DNA of 64,000 nucleotides from Ichthyophis bannanicus (taxonomy: Eukaryota > Chordata > Amphibia > Gymnophiona > Ichthyophiidae): assembly GCA_033557465.1 (NCBI GenBank), contig CM066031.1, positions 173,569,043-173,633,042 of the forward strand, written 5' to 3'. The position numbers and the translations under genes were made by a program. Positions 41,528-51,098 of the stretch are shown piece after piece (position 1 is the stretch's first letter; every line of letters begins with the position of its first letter). A model generated the notes under the pieces. The model was not told the DNA's origin. It saw nothing but the letters and a program-made list of their open reading frames with translations, and searched no databases.

Positions 41528-41941
41528 CTGCATTTACACACATAGAGGGGATATTCGGCAGCAGTGGCTAGCTCTTGTGAAGCAGCTAGCCATCACTGCT
41601 GAACATTTAACCAAGATAGTGCCTTAGCCATAGTCAGACATTGGCACTGAATATCCAGATAGGCGGGATAGCGCTGCAGCTAACCGGGCAGCAGCGATAT
41701 TCAGCCCCTGCCCCATTAGCTATGAAAGTTAGGCCAGCGCTTAAAGTGCCTAACTTTTGCCACCATTGGATAACTGGCTAGAGGCCGAATACTGCTTCTA
41801 GCCAGTTATCCTCAGGTACCGCCTCTGTTCCATCCTCAGAATGCCCCAATGCTAGCTGGCTAGCATTGGAGTCTTTACCTCACCACAATTAGCGTGATCA
41901 GCATGTCTGTTAACCAAATTAATCACTGAATATCAGCCCCA
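41528..41941. repeat. Non-autonomous DNA transposon-like foldback
   Basis: Ends are roughly inverted (GGGGATATTCGGCAG at the left, CTGAATATCAGCCCC at the right). Several internal inverted pairs exist, for example GGATAACTGGCTAGAGGC / GCTTCTAGCCAGTTATCC at 41766-41810. No ORF. Resembles hAT-like MITEs, but I cannot see a clear TSD. Confidence 0.6.
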
Positions 41942-43741
41942 TAGTTTCTAAAATATGGGTGTACCCACATAAGGTACACGCTGTCCTTTTTACCAACTCT
42001 AGAGATGGTGTGACTAAAGCTTAAATTTACATGTGCTAGTGCCACACGTGCTAGTGTTCAATAAAGTCAAATCCATATGGATTTTCCTTTTTAAAATAGG
42101 CACCATGAACACTCATCAAAACTCAACTTAACTATGTGACTACTTATAGAATTACCCCTCCACTGTGTCTATAGGATATGCAGTATTTTCCATGAGTCCA
42201 GAAACTGCAAACATTTACAATTTTCTTTAGAACAAATGCTAAATTTTTCTATGGATACTGAAGCTCATAATGCTTCCTTCTGACTGGAACCAAGTGAAAA
42301 GGCTGGTTAGCACAAGGGATTTTTGCATGTCCTCCCCAACCTCCTCAGGCATTGTATCCTTGTGGTATAGCAAGACCCTCTTAAGAATCTTCCCACAATT
42401 AACAGCCACATTAACACTGCAGTCACACTATTGAGGGCAAACGTTACTGTCCCCTTGGTAAATATGCTTGCATTCTACATTAAGGTCTATTTTAATGTGC
42501 ACATAAAAACGTTTGTGAGTTGTATGGTAAAACTTTGTTAGTATGAGTTTTACTGCATAGGCTTCATAATGCCTAAAATATTTTACAAGAACTTAAGTTC
42601 AGCAAAGTGGAGTAAATTGCTAAAAGTTGATCGACCTTTGTTAGCACATTGACACAAATTTTCTATTTTCATTACATCTTAAACAGGTTTACTCTGTTGA
42701 AAAGAACAAGTCTGAGAGAGCAGGCAGTGAATCTGTATGCAGCAACTTCCTCTTCTGTTTCCCGTAGTGACCTGCATGGTGATGAATACTCAGACCTGTG
42801 CAAATAGTATATGGAAGCTTTCAGGAAAGGGCTTGCGGGATCATAATAACTCATTTCCTTACCATCCTCACAAACAGTAAAATTCACAGCTGGCCCATTC
42901 AATATTTTCTACTGCCAAAGTTCAGCAACTTCAGAAGAAAATAATACTTTAGCTTTTAGTGAAATTACGTAGTGAGATCCTTCCTAAATGCACATTTTTT
43001 TGGATGATGCCATCTTTGGAGCAGTGCAGTGATGATGTAGAGTACCAATTCATCAATAAGCAATAAACATTCATGATATATTCCTTTAATACCTTTCCAG
43101 AGACAAATAATCTTGTGATATATTGCTGAAAAAGGAGATGCAATTAAGCTATAGAAAAAGGGGTTGCTAGGCAATGAGGTAAAAGGACAGAAGGGCAAAT
43201 AAGCTATAATCAGTGCTGTCCTATAAAAGAGATATACAAATAGAATAAAGTCAATGCTTGATGCCACCTGCACAATTGAGCCTCAATTATTTAGTGATAT
43301 TATACACATTTATTCAACCTGTGCAAGAAAGAAGCTCTCATCTGGGCAATTCAGACAAAGTGTAGGTTATCTGTTGGTTGAAGCTAAGGTTAGTGAGTTA
43401 GAGAACATCAGACTAATAATACTGGAAAAGGGCTTCAGAATCTAGATCATTTATTAGGTAGGTTTAGCCAGATACTCCCACTATATAAACAAATACAAAG
43501 TGCCTATGTGTCAATTATTTTAGAAAAGAGTGATTAATAGTGGAAAGAGAATAACTCTAAAACTAAAGCTGTTTACCAACAATCAAGTGATAAACACTCA
43601 GGCCCTACTGTTTCCTGTCGTAGAAAAGAGATGCATGCTGGAAAGTGCTGAAATAAATATTTATACAAATGTTGGCAATTACCAACAGTCCAATTACTGT
43701 AAACAAGCCCAAATCATAGTGTATGTCATAGAGCATGATAG
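41942..43741. other. AT-rich sequence, no gene found
   Basis: Short reading frames only, no recognisable domain or repeat signature. Confidence 0.4.
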
Positions 43742-43856
43742 AAAATGAAGACTACAAGGCCCAATAGGTCTGCCCACATTCCCTTCATGTTGCAGTACTA
43801 GAGTTTCTATTTGATCTACACTACACTTGATCTTAGCCAAAAGGCCGAGAAGCGAT
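43742..43856 (-). repeat. U2 snRNA-headed SINE-like sequence
   Basis: 43856-43820 on the minus strand equals the first 37 nt of U2 snRNA (ATCGCTTCTCGG onward to AAGTGTAGT). This is followed by about 45 bp of other sequence and then GGGCAGACCTATTGGGCC, which resembles the 3' tail of the CR1-like LINEs in this window. U2-headed SINEs (SINEU) are known from crocodilians; here I see one piece and infer the type. Confidence 0.55.
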
Positions 43857-44090
43857 CTCTGCCCTTATATCCATTTCTTCACAACTAAGGATCCTCAGTG
43901 CCTTCCTGAATTCTGTTACTGTTTTTATCTCCCCTTTTGAGGCTATTCCATGCTTTCACCACACTTTCGGTGGAGAAATATTTCATTCTATAACTCCTGA
44001 CTCTACCAATTCATTCTTCAATCATGACCAAAAGTTCCTTTCCACTAAAACATACATGTTGTAGAATACTTAACTTTTGTGATTTGGTCT
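43857..44090 (-). repeat. CR1-like LINE tail fragment
   Basis: The minus strand contains GGAGAAATATTTCATTC-type and GGTGAAAGCATGGAATAGCC blocks typical of the 3' part of CR1-like LINEs. It abuts the U2-derived head at 43856/43857. Confidence 0.55.
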
Positions 44091-44424
44091 TGATAAAGGA
44101 TTCTAATCATTGGTCAATATTAAAAAATCATCACAAATAATATGATGAACAATATTCAAAACCAGTTTTTGTTTTTGTGGTACCATGTCAGGTTTGAAAG
44201 ATGATAGTGTCAAAAGTTTTGCTATACTAGCCAAATTGACATAAACGGTGTCAGTGATTGCCAATATTGATTGGTATTTACTTTGCTTTTCAGGTTAATG
44301 ATTTTGATTATGTATTTGGTAATAATAATACTGAAGAAATTATCAGAAATAAAATATTTTATTTATTTTTGTGTTTTATATGACATCTTAACAGAGAATC
44401 AAAGCAGTTTACAGATGAACCTAA

Positions 44425-45112
44425 CATTTTCAGGGTCATTCTGAGCCACGAATAGCAGGGATGGATGTCCCGTTGTGATGTCCAGCCCCGCTATTCAGCC
44501 CCCTCTGCATTCCCGGCTAATCTTCCCATACGAACAAGGTGTTTGTACAGGGAGGCTAGACGGGGATGTGAAAGGGGTGGTGCAGATGCGGAGTTAGGGC
44601 AGGCAGTGGGCAGTTCACAGCCCCTGACATACAGGGCCGATTCTGATGTCGGCCCTCTACCTAAGGGGGGGGGGCAGCAGACAGAATGGGGAATTTATTC
44701 CACCTCTGAGGTGGAATAAGTTCCCCTAGATGGGGAGAAACGGCAGGCCCGAGGCACATCAAAGGTAGAAGGGAGTGCAGTAGATTCCCTAGAGCCCAGC
44801 CCTGGTTGTGGGAGGCCGGATTGGGGGTCAGGCTGCGGGGAAATCACAAAGTCGGTGGCGGCCGTGGATTGTGGCTCCCGAATGAAGCCATGGCTCCATT
44901 CAGGAGCCTTGATTGAGATAGCCAAGTAGAGATCTGTACATGCAGGCTGACCGGAATCGGGACCCAGGTCTGCACATACAGGCCTAATCACGATTCTGAT
45001 CCCACGGGGCTAGATGTGCCCCGTGGGATCAGAATTGCATTTGCCCCTATACGTCTGATTCCAATCAGGCGCACAGGGGTCTGGACGTCCCGAATGGAAT
45101 GGGGCCCATTAC
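44425..45112. repeat. Repeat family R1, near-complete copy
   Basis: Runs from GGGTCATTCTGAGCCACGAA to CCCGAATGGAATGGGGCCC. It contains palindromic blocks: TATTCCACCTCTGAGGTGGAATA (44697-44719), a CCCACGGGGC / GCCCCGTGGG pair (45000-45026), and a GTACAGGGCC / GGCCCTCTAC pair. No ORF is conserved with other copies. Confidence 0.62.
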
Positions 45113-45129
45113 ATATAACATAAGGTGCA

Positions 45130-45458
45130 CTTTGACCGTGAACTATGATTAAGTTTGGGTTGGATAAGATATAACATCATATGTTAGTGGAACTATATAC
45201 AATAAATTTATTACATCATTGTTTATAAAGCATGCATTTCCATAGTGTTATTGGATTGTCTATTAGATTCTTGATTTCTGTTTTATGTTGGGTCTGTATT
45301 AGTTACACATTGAATATGAATGTCTTTAGTTGTTTTCTAAATGGGCATTTATCTTTCTCAATTTGTCAGGGAGTGAGTCCCAGAGTATTGATGCATAGAG
45401 CGAAAATGCTCTGTTACTTGATTGGATTTTCTAAATTCAGGCAGTACAGCAAGTGTTA
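45130..45458 (-). pseudogene. L2-type LINE ORF2 C-terminus (split part)
   Basis: The minus strand reads RAFSLYASILWDSLPDKLRK, the L2 C-terminal FxxxGxxLWNSLP-type block, near 45410-45350. It is the downstream continuation of the LINE at 51099-53925, separated by DIRS copy 2. Confidence 0.72.
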
Positions 45459-45600
45459 TTTTCCAGAAAAAAACAGGAAGTTAGTCCTCACATATGGGAG
45501 TCCGTTTGGAGCATTTCCCCAGCTTTCAACGAAAGCCTTTAGGACATGCTACCCCTTCCCACCCAAGGGTGCCATCTTGTTCAGTCTCCTTTTTTCTGCA
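45459..45600 (+). repeat. DIRS copy 2 left inverted terminal repeat
   Basis: Inverted partner of about 50925-51060. Shares CAGTCCTCACATATGGG-type sequence, CCCAGCTTTCAACGAAAGCC and CCCAAGGGTGCCATCTTG with copy 1's repeat, at lower identity and with a small internal deletion. Confidence 0.8.
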
Positions 45601-45661
45601 GAGCCCAATGGACTCTTGTCCCATTTGTCCCAGAAAATTCCTTTAAAAATTACCTTTAATA

Positions 45662-47700
45662 GTGTTTTTTTCCCAGTTGCGTACCGATTCCCCTTCCTGC
45701 CTTAAGCTAGCACCGTCCTCAGTGCCATTCTCGGCTCTTCCCTCCTTTTTTGATGAGGCTTGCTCTCGACCAGCATTCGCATCATTTTTCACCCAGGGGT
45801 CATCGACCCTGGCCGGGTGTCTCCCACCATGTTTCCTGGGGTTCAAAAAGTGTGACCACTGCAGCCAAACCATGTCAGTTATAGATGACCATGACTGCTG
45901 CTTGCACTACCTCAGCCCGGACCATGACAGTACCACCTGCAACCTATGCTGGGCCACGACAGGGAAAACCAACAAGAAAAGGCCACAATTGCAGGAGAGG
46001 ATATTCTCTTGGTCCGACTCAGCCCCAGCTTCCCCGATGCTGACCCACAAGCCGGGCACCTACCACAAGGCCCGGGCATCTTCACAAGACCTTGTAAAGA
46101 AAAAGGAGAAATCCTCAACTCCAGTCGAGGTTCCACCGGGGAAATCCGGCAAGGTCCTGCAGTGGGACTCGGGTGACTCCGAGCAGCGCCTCTTTAAGAT
46201 CTCTAAGAAGGAGTCCTCTGTCGGTGGTGACCATGTGAGGCTCCTCAAGGCCGTGGTCCTCATTGAGAGTGCCGGCGTCAGGCACAAGACCCTCAGTGCC
46301 CACGCTGACAGCTATGAAGCCTTCTGGCACTGATTCCAGAATGGCGGCCCTGGAGCAGAATATCTCAGCCATACTGGCCCTGCAAAAGGTGATGATATCA
46401 GGTTCATCCACATCATCTGCCCTGACAACTGGGCCCTCGAATGCGGGGGAGTCCCCGGGTGTCAAGCCAGGCCCTGAGCACCACCAGCCTTGGACAAGCC
46501 CTCGGCACCTATCGAGGTCACAGTCCAAGTCCTCAGGTCAGTTTATGGGGGTCAGACCCGAGACCCACTGTGGGATCCTGGCTTCTTGGGGTCAGCCTTG
46601 AAGGCTAGGAGACCTGAGCCTTGGCGTTCTCTATGCCCTCTGGCTCTGATTAGGAGAGCAACACCGAGGCCTTGCCCGAGACCTCTCAGCACTAAGACGT
46701 CCCTTCAGAGCTGTCTCCCCCAGAGCTCTGGTGCCATTCCCCTCCCGAGGATGTGGCCTTCCATGACTTTGTCCAGGACATGGCCTGGGCCCTTTTGGTC
46801 CCGACTGTCAGAGGAGGACCCGCGCACTGAAGAACTGGAGATCCTCCAGTATGAGTCCAAGCTGAAGGAGACTCTCACGGTCCTGGTGGAGCCCATCCTT
46901 GAGCGTCTGCGCTTGCGAATGTGGGAGATCCCAGGCCTGGTGCCGGTAGTCAGCTAGCACCTTAACACCATCTACCATGTCAAGAAGGGCCCGGATTTCC
47001 AAAAATCACAACTCTCACATAACTCCATGGTCATGGAGTCTGCGATGCAAAAGCTAAAAAACCAGAAGAATTACTCTTCTGTTCCCCTGGGCAGGGAGGC
47101 CTGAGCCCTCGATGCCCTCGGGCGCAAGTGCTTCCAAGGCTCCATGTTGAGTTGTTGGATATAGCATATGAATTGTACCTAGGCATGTACCTCAAGGGCC
47201 TCATCCAAGAGCTAGTAGGCTTCTCCACAGGCCTCGCCGGGGAGCCTTTCCAGAGATTCTAAGCCCTTACAACCAGGATCCGGCACTGTTGAAAGTTCCT
47301 ATCCTGAGCTGCCTAGAATGGCTTTGAGTCTGCAGCCCGGATAGCAACAGTGGGCATCAGGGCCCGGCGCCAGGGGTGCAATGGGTGCAAGAAAATGTGC
47401 TCAATGTCCCCTGAACTGGGGAGAACTTGTTTTGCAAGTCCATGACTGACAAGGCAGCTGAGATTGAGGCCGAGGTTGTGACCAGGCAAAGGATCTCAAG
47501 GAAAACCTCGACACAAAGAAATCGTTGGTGAAGAGTCCACTCTTCCAGAGGAAGAAGGGACCTCTTCACCAGGGCCATTACCAATCCTACTCGGGACAAC
47601 AGCAACAGGGCATTCAGCCCAAGAACCATAGTCATGGGCAGAGGAAGCCAAAGGCTCAGAAGCCTCAGCCACCAGCCCCCACCCAGCCCAAGGCGAGCTT
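45662..47700 (+). pseudogene. DIRS Gag pseudogene (copy 2)
   Basis: Starts with the same N-terminal block as copy 1 (GFKKCDHCSQTMSVIDDHD, then CLHYLSPDHD and CNLCW), followed by the Ser/Pro-rich middle. A stop occurs at 46331 and the frame changes repeatedly. Later fragments include PRTEELEILQYESKLKETLT (about 46815-46870), which aligns to AEELDALQYDSPAREHFTVP in copy 1. Confidence 0.85.
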
Positions 47701-49542
47701 TTGACTTCCAGGGTGGGGCCTCCTCCCCCCCTGGGAGATCCTCCCCAGTCCACAGGGGGCAGCCTGGCGCTCTTTGCCCACAGGTGGGCAGGGGTCACCT
47801 CAGACCAGCGGGTCATACAGGTGGTGAAAGAGGGCTACCTCCACAGATTTCAGCAAACACCCTCAGGGTTCTTCCTGGGAAAGTTGGTGCAGCCTCTCCT
47901 TCACCAGACCTTGCTTCTCTTGGAGCTTGCATGTCTGCTTCAGGACAGGGCGGTTGAGCCGGTACCCAGGCATTTATGGGGAAAAGGCTTCTACTCCAGG
48001 TATTTCCTTGTCCCCAAAAGAACAGGAGCTTCAGGTTAATACTTGACCCATGAAACCTGAACAAGTTTCTGGTGAGCGAGAAGTTGAAGATGCTCTCCCT
48101 TGGGACCTTACTGCTCTTCCTCCACCAGGGAGATTGGCTGTGCTCCTTAGACCTACAGGATGCATATACTCACATCCTGATCCACCCCTCCCACAGACAG
48201 TACCTAAGGTTTGTGGTGGGAGGAGAGCACTTCCAGTACAGGGTACTTCCATTCGGCCTGGCCTCCTCACCAAAGTGCCTGGCGGTTGTGGCCACCCACA
48301 TGTGCCTACGAGAGGCCTTCATCTTTCCCTATCTGGACGACTGGCTCATCAGAGTCAGCACAGTCCTTGAGGCTAGCCAAGCTGCAGGGTGAACCATCAG
48401 TCTCCTGCAGCACCTGGGGTTCATCATCAACTACCCCAAGTCCCACCTCTCTCTGGCCCAGAATCTGGAGTTCATAGGTGTCCAGCTGTACACATTGCAG
48501 GTCAAGGCCTTCCTTCCAACAGAAAGATTGCAGTACCTTGTGCAGCTGGCCGGAGAGGTGCAGGCTCACCGCCTCCTCCTGCACCTGCTGGGCCACATGG
48601 CCTCAACAGTCTACATTATGCCCCTAGCCTGCTTGCACATGCGTGCAGCCCAGTGGTGCCTCAGCCCCTAGTGGATCCAGGCCACAGGCAGGCTACGGGA
48701 CATAATCAAGGTCACCCGCCAGCTAGCGGTATCCCTCAACTGGTGCTACAAAGGGTCATGACCACGGATGCCTCCCTCCTGGGTTGGGGGGCACACTGTG
48801 AGGACCTTTGCACTCAAGGCTGCTGGTTTCAGCAGGAGTCTCTCTTGCAGATCAACTTCCTGGAGCTCAGGGCCATCTTCCTGGCCTTGCGAGCATTCCG
48901 CCACCTCTTATGCAACCGCCCTGTGCTGATCCAAACTGACAACCAGTTTGTCATATTTTATGTGAATAAGCAGTGGGGCACAGGCTCGTACTCACTCTGC
49001 CAGGAGGTGGTGGCCCTCCTCTCCTTTGTGGTGCACCACAGAATGCTCCTGTGAGCGGTATACCTTCCAGGTCAGGAAAATTGCCTGACGGACATACTCA
49101 GCAGGGTCCTGCAGCTACACGAATGGCGTCTGAACCCCAGGGTGACACACAGGCTTTTCCGACTCTGGGGAAGGCCTGTGATAGACCTGTTTGCCTCCCC
49201 AGACAACACGCAACTGCCCCACTTCTGCTCATTCCAGCCGCACCCAGAGATGGTGGCAGCTGATGCCTTCCTGATACCGTGATCCAAGGGCCTATTCTAT
49301 GCCTTCTCACCAACACCATTGGTGGGCAAGATCCTTTTCAAGGTCCAGAGCAAGCAGGCATAAATGATTTTGATTGCCCCAGATGGACCTGGCAACTCTG
49401 GTTCCCTCTGCTGCTCTCCCTGTCAGTGGCACTCCCAGTCCCACTAGGTCAAGATCCGGACCTCCTGTCTCAGGAGGAGGGCTCCCTCCTGCACCCCAAC
49501 CTGGGGTCACTAGTGTTGATGGCATGGCTGCTGAAAGGGTAG
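47701..49542 (+). pseudogene. DIRS RT / RNase H pseudogene (copy 2)
   Basis: Recognisable RT blocks: GFYSRYFLVPKRTGAS, SLDLQDAYTHILIHPSHRQY, FPYLDDWLIRVS with the YLDD. RNase H blocks: TTDASLLGWGAHC, INFLELRAIFLAL, QTDNQFVIFYVNKQ. Separate frames, a TAA after 48037 and a stop near 48390 break it. It ends GSLVLMAWLLKG at 49542, matching LNLMAWLLRG of copy 1. Confidence 0.88.
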
Positions 49543-50570
49543 CCTTGGCCCATTTCAATCTTCCAGGGGAAGTCGAGGAGATCCTGTCAGCCTCCCAGAA
49601 GCCTTCCATCAGACAAGCATACACTTTTAAGTGAAGAAGATTCTCCATCTGGTGCACAGAGAGAGCAGAGAACCCTTTCTCCTGTCCTGTGCAACTAGTG
49701 CTACAGTTCTTACTGCACCTCTCGCATGCTAGCCTAAAGTCTAACTCGGTGAGGGTGCACCTTATTGCCATAGCCACTTGCCATCACCCTGTGGAGAGAA
49801 AATCCCTCTCAAACCAGCCCCTGGTCTCCAAGTTCCTCCAGGGCCTCTTGCTCTCAAAGCCTCCTTTGCACCTTCTGATGGCGGAATGGGACCTTAATGT
49901 GATGCTCTCCCAACTAACCAGACCACCGTTTGAGCCACCTGCCATTTGAGATACCTCTCCTGGAAAGTGGCTTTTCTGGTGCCCATCACGCCAGCTCAGA
50001 GTGTGAGTGAACTCCAGACCTTGGTGGCAGATCCACCTTATACGAGGTTCTATACGAACAAGATAGTGCTCCACACACACCCCAAATTCCTCTTCAAGGT
50101 GGTCTCTCCTTTCCACCTCAATCAGGAGATGGTCCTTCCCACTTTTTTTCCATGGCCCCACGTGGGCAGGGAGGAACTCATATTGCATATACTAGACTGT
50201 AAGCAGGCTCTGTCCTTCTATCTGCAGAGGACTCAGGCCCATCGCAAAGCTCCTCAGCTTTTTGTGTCATATGACCCTAGCAAATTTGGGCTCCCAGTAA
50301 TGAAGCGGACTCTGTCCACTTGGTGGCAGACTGTATTGCACTCACATATGAGTGAGTGGGCCTCTCCCTTGAGCACCGGATCACTGCAAATCACATGCGG
50401 CCCTTGGCCACATCCGTGGCCAACCTCCACTCAGTGCTGGTGACAGAAATCTGCATGGTCACCACATGGTTTTCGATTCATATGTTTGTAGCTCATTACT
50501 GCCTGGAGAATGTAGGGACAGTGCCTTCAGGCAGGCAGTATTCCGTAATATCTTCAGGGTGTAGGCAACT
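49530..50570 (+). pseudogene. DIRS tyrosine recombinase pseudogene (copy 2)
   Basis: Contains AAERVALAHFNLPGEVEEIL, then, after a stop at 49633, the SAM-like and catalytic parts. The first catalytic arginine motif of copy 1 (SARRVSEL) reads TPAQSVSEL here, so that Arg is lost. NHMRPLATSVAN keeps the HxxR pair, and AHYCLEN keeps the Tyr. At least three frame breaks. Confidence 0.85.
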
Positions 50571-50740
50571 CCTGCTCTCCAAACCTTCTGTGTTCAGGCT
50601 ACTGGAGTGATAGTGTCGCTGGATGCTTGGGCCGTGCAGAGTCTCATAGTGGGGACTCACCTTCTGCAATTTACAGCTACCTGTCGGATCTCTGGAGATG
50701 CTGTTGGGTTTCGGCCTTCAGCAGCCTGGAGCTAGGGAGT

Positions 50741-50848
50741 CCCATATATGGGAACTGACTTCCTGCTTGTTCCTGGAAAAAGCATAGTTACTCACCTGTA
50801 ACAGGCGTTCTCCAGGAACAGCAGGAATCAATCCTTACAACCCTCCCT
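50741..50848 (+). repeat. DIRS copy 2 internal complementary region
   Basis: Joins sequences complementary to the two ends (junction ...GGAAAAA|GCATAGTTACTC... near 50781/50782), the same arrangement as 20020-20117 in copy 1 on the other strand. Confidence 0.85.
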
Positions 50849-50924
50849 CCTCCCCTGGGAGTTGCCTCCCTACCTTGTTTTGTTTTTTTTCTACCATTCT
50901 AGCTATGTCATCTGACTGAACAAG

Positions 50925-51098
50925 ATGGCACCCTTGGGCGGGAAGGGGACCACGCATGCATGGTAGCATGTCCCAAAGGCTTTCTTTGAAAGCTGGGGAA
51001 ATGCTCCATGTGGGCTCCGTCAGTGCCAATGTCACCCATATGTGAAGACTGATTCCTGCTGTTCCCGGAGAACACCTGTTACAAGTGGGTAACTATAC
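50925..51098 (-). repeat. DIRS copy 2 right inverted terminal repeat with extension
   Basis: Carries the GATGGCACCCTTGGGCGGGA block, GCTTTCTTTGAAAGCTGGGG and CACCCATATGTGAAGACTGA, then the terminal extension ending GGGTAACTATAC at 51098. Confidence 0.82.

Larger units (their letters stand above)
45459..51098 (+). mobile_element. DIRS retrotransposon, decayed (DIRS copy 2)
   Basis: Same family as DIRS copy 1 but plus-strand and older. The left end (TTTTCCAG...CAGGAAGTTAGTCCTCACAT) and right end (...GGAGAACACCTGTTACAAGT, to 51098) match the termini of copy 1. An internal complementary region is at 50741-50848. gag, RT and recombinase are recognisable in order but carry many stops and frameshifts. 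It is inserted in an L2 LINE, with no target-site duplication seen. Confidence 0.92.

Noticed and set aside
43820..43856. A functional U2 snRNA gene
   Set aside because: Only the first 37 nt match. The Sm site, the 3' stem-loops and a plausible upstream element are absent.
45232..45705. 157-codon plus-strand frame
   Set aside because: It is antisense to the L2 C-terminus and then crosses into the DIRS copy 2 terminal repeat; a junction artefact.
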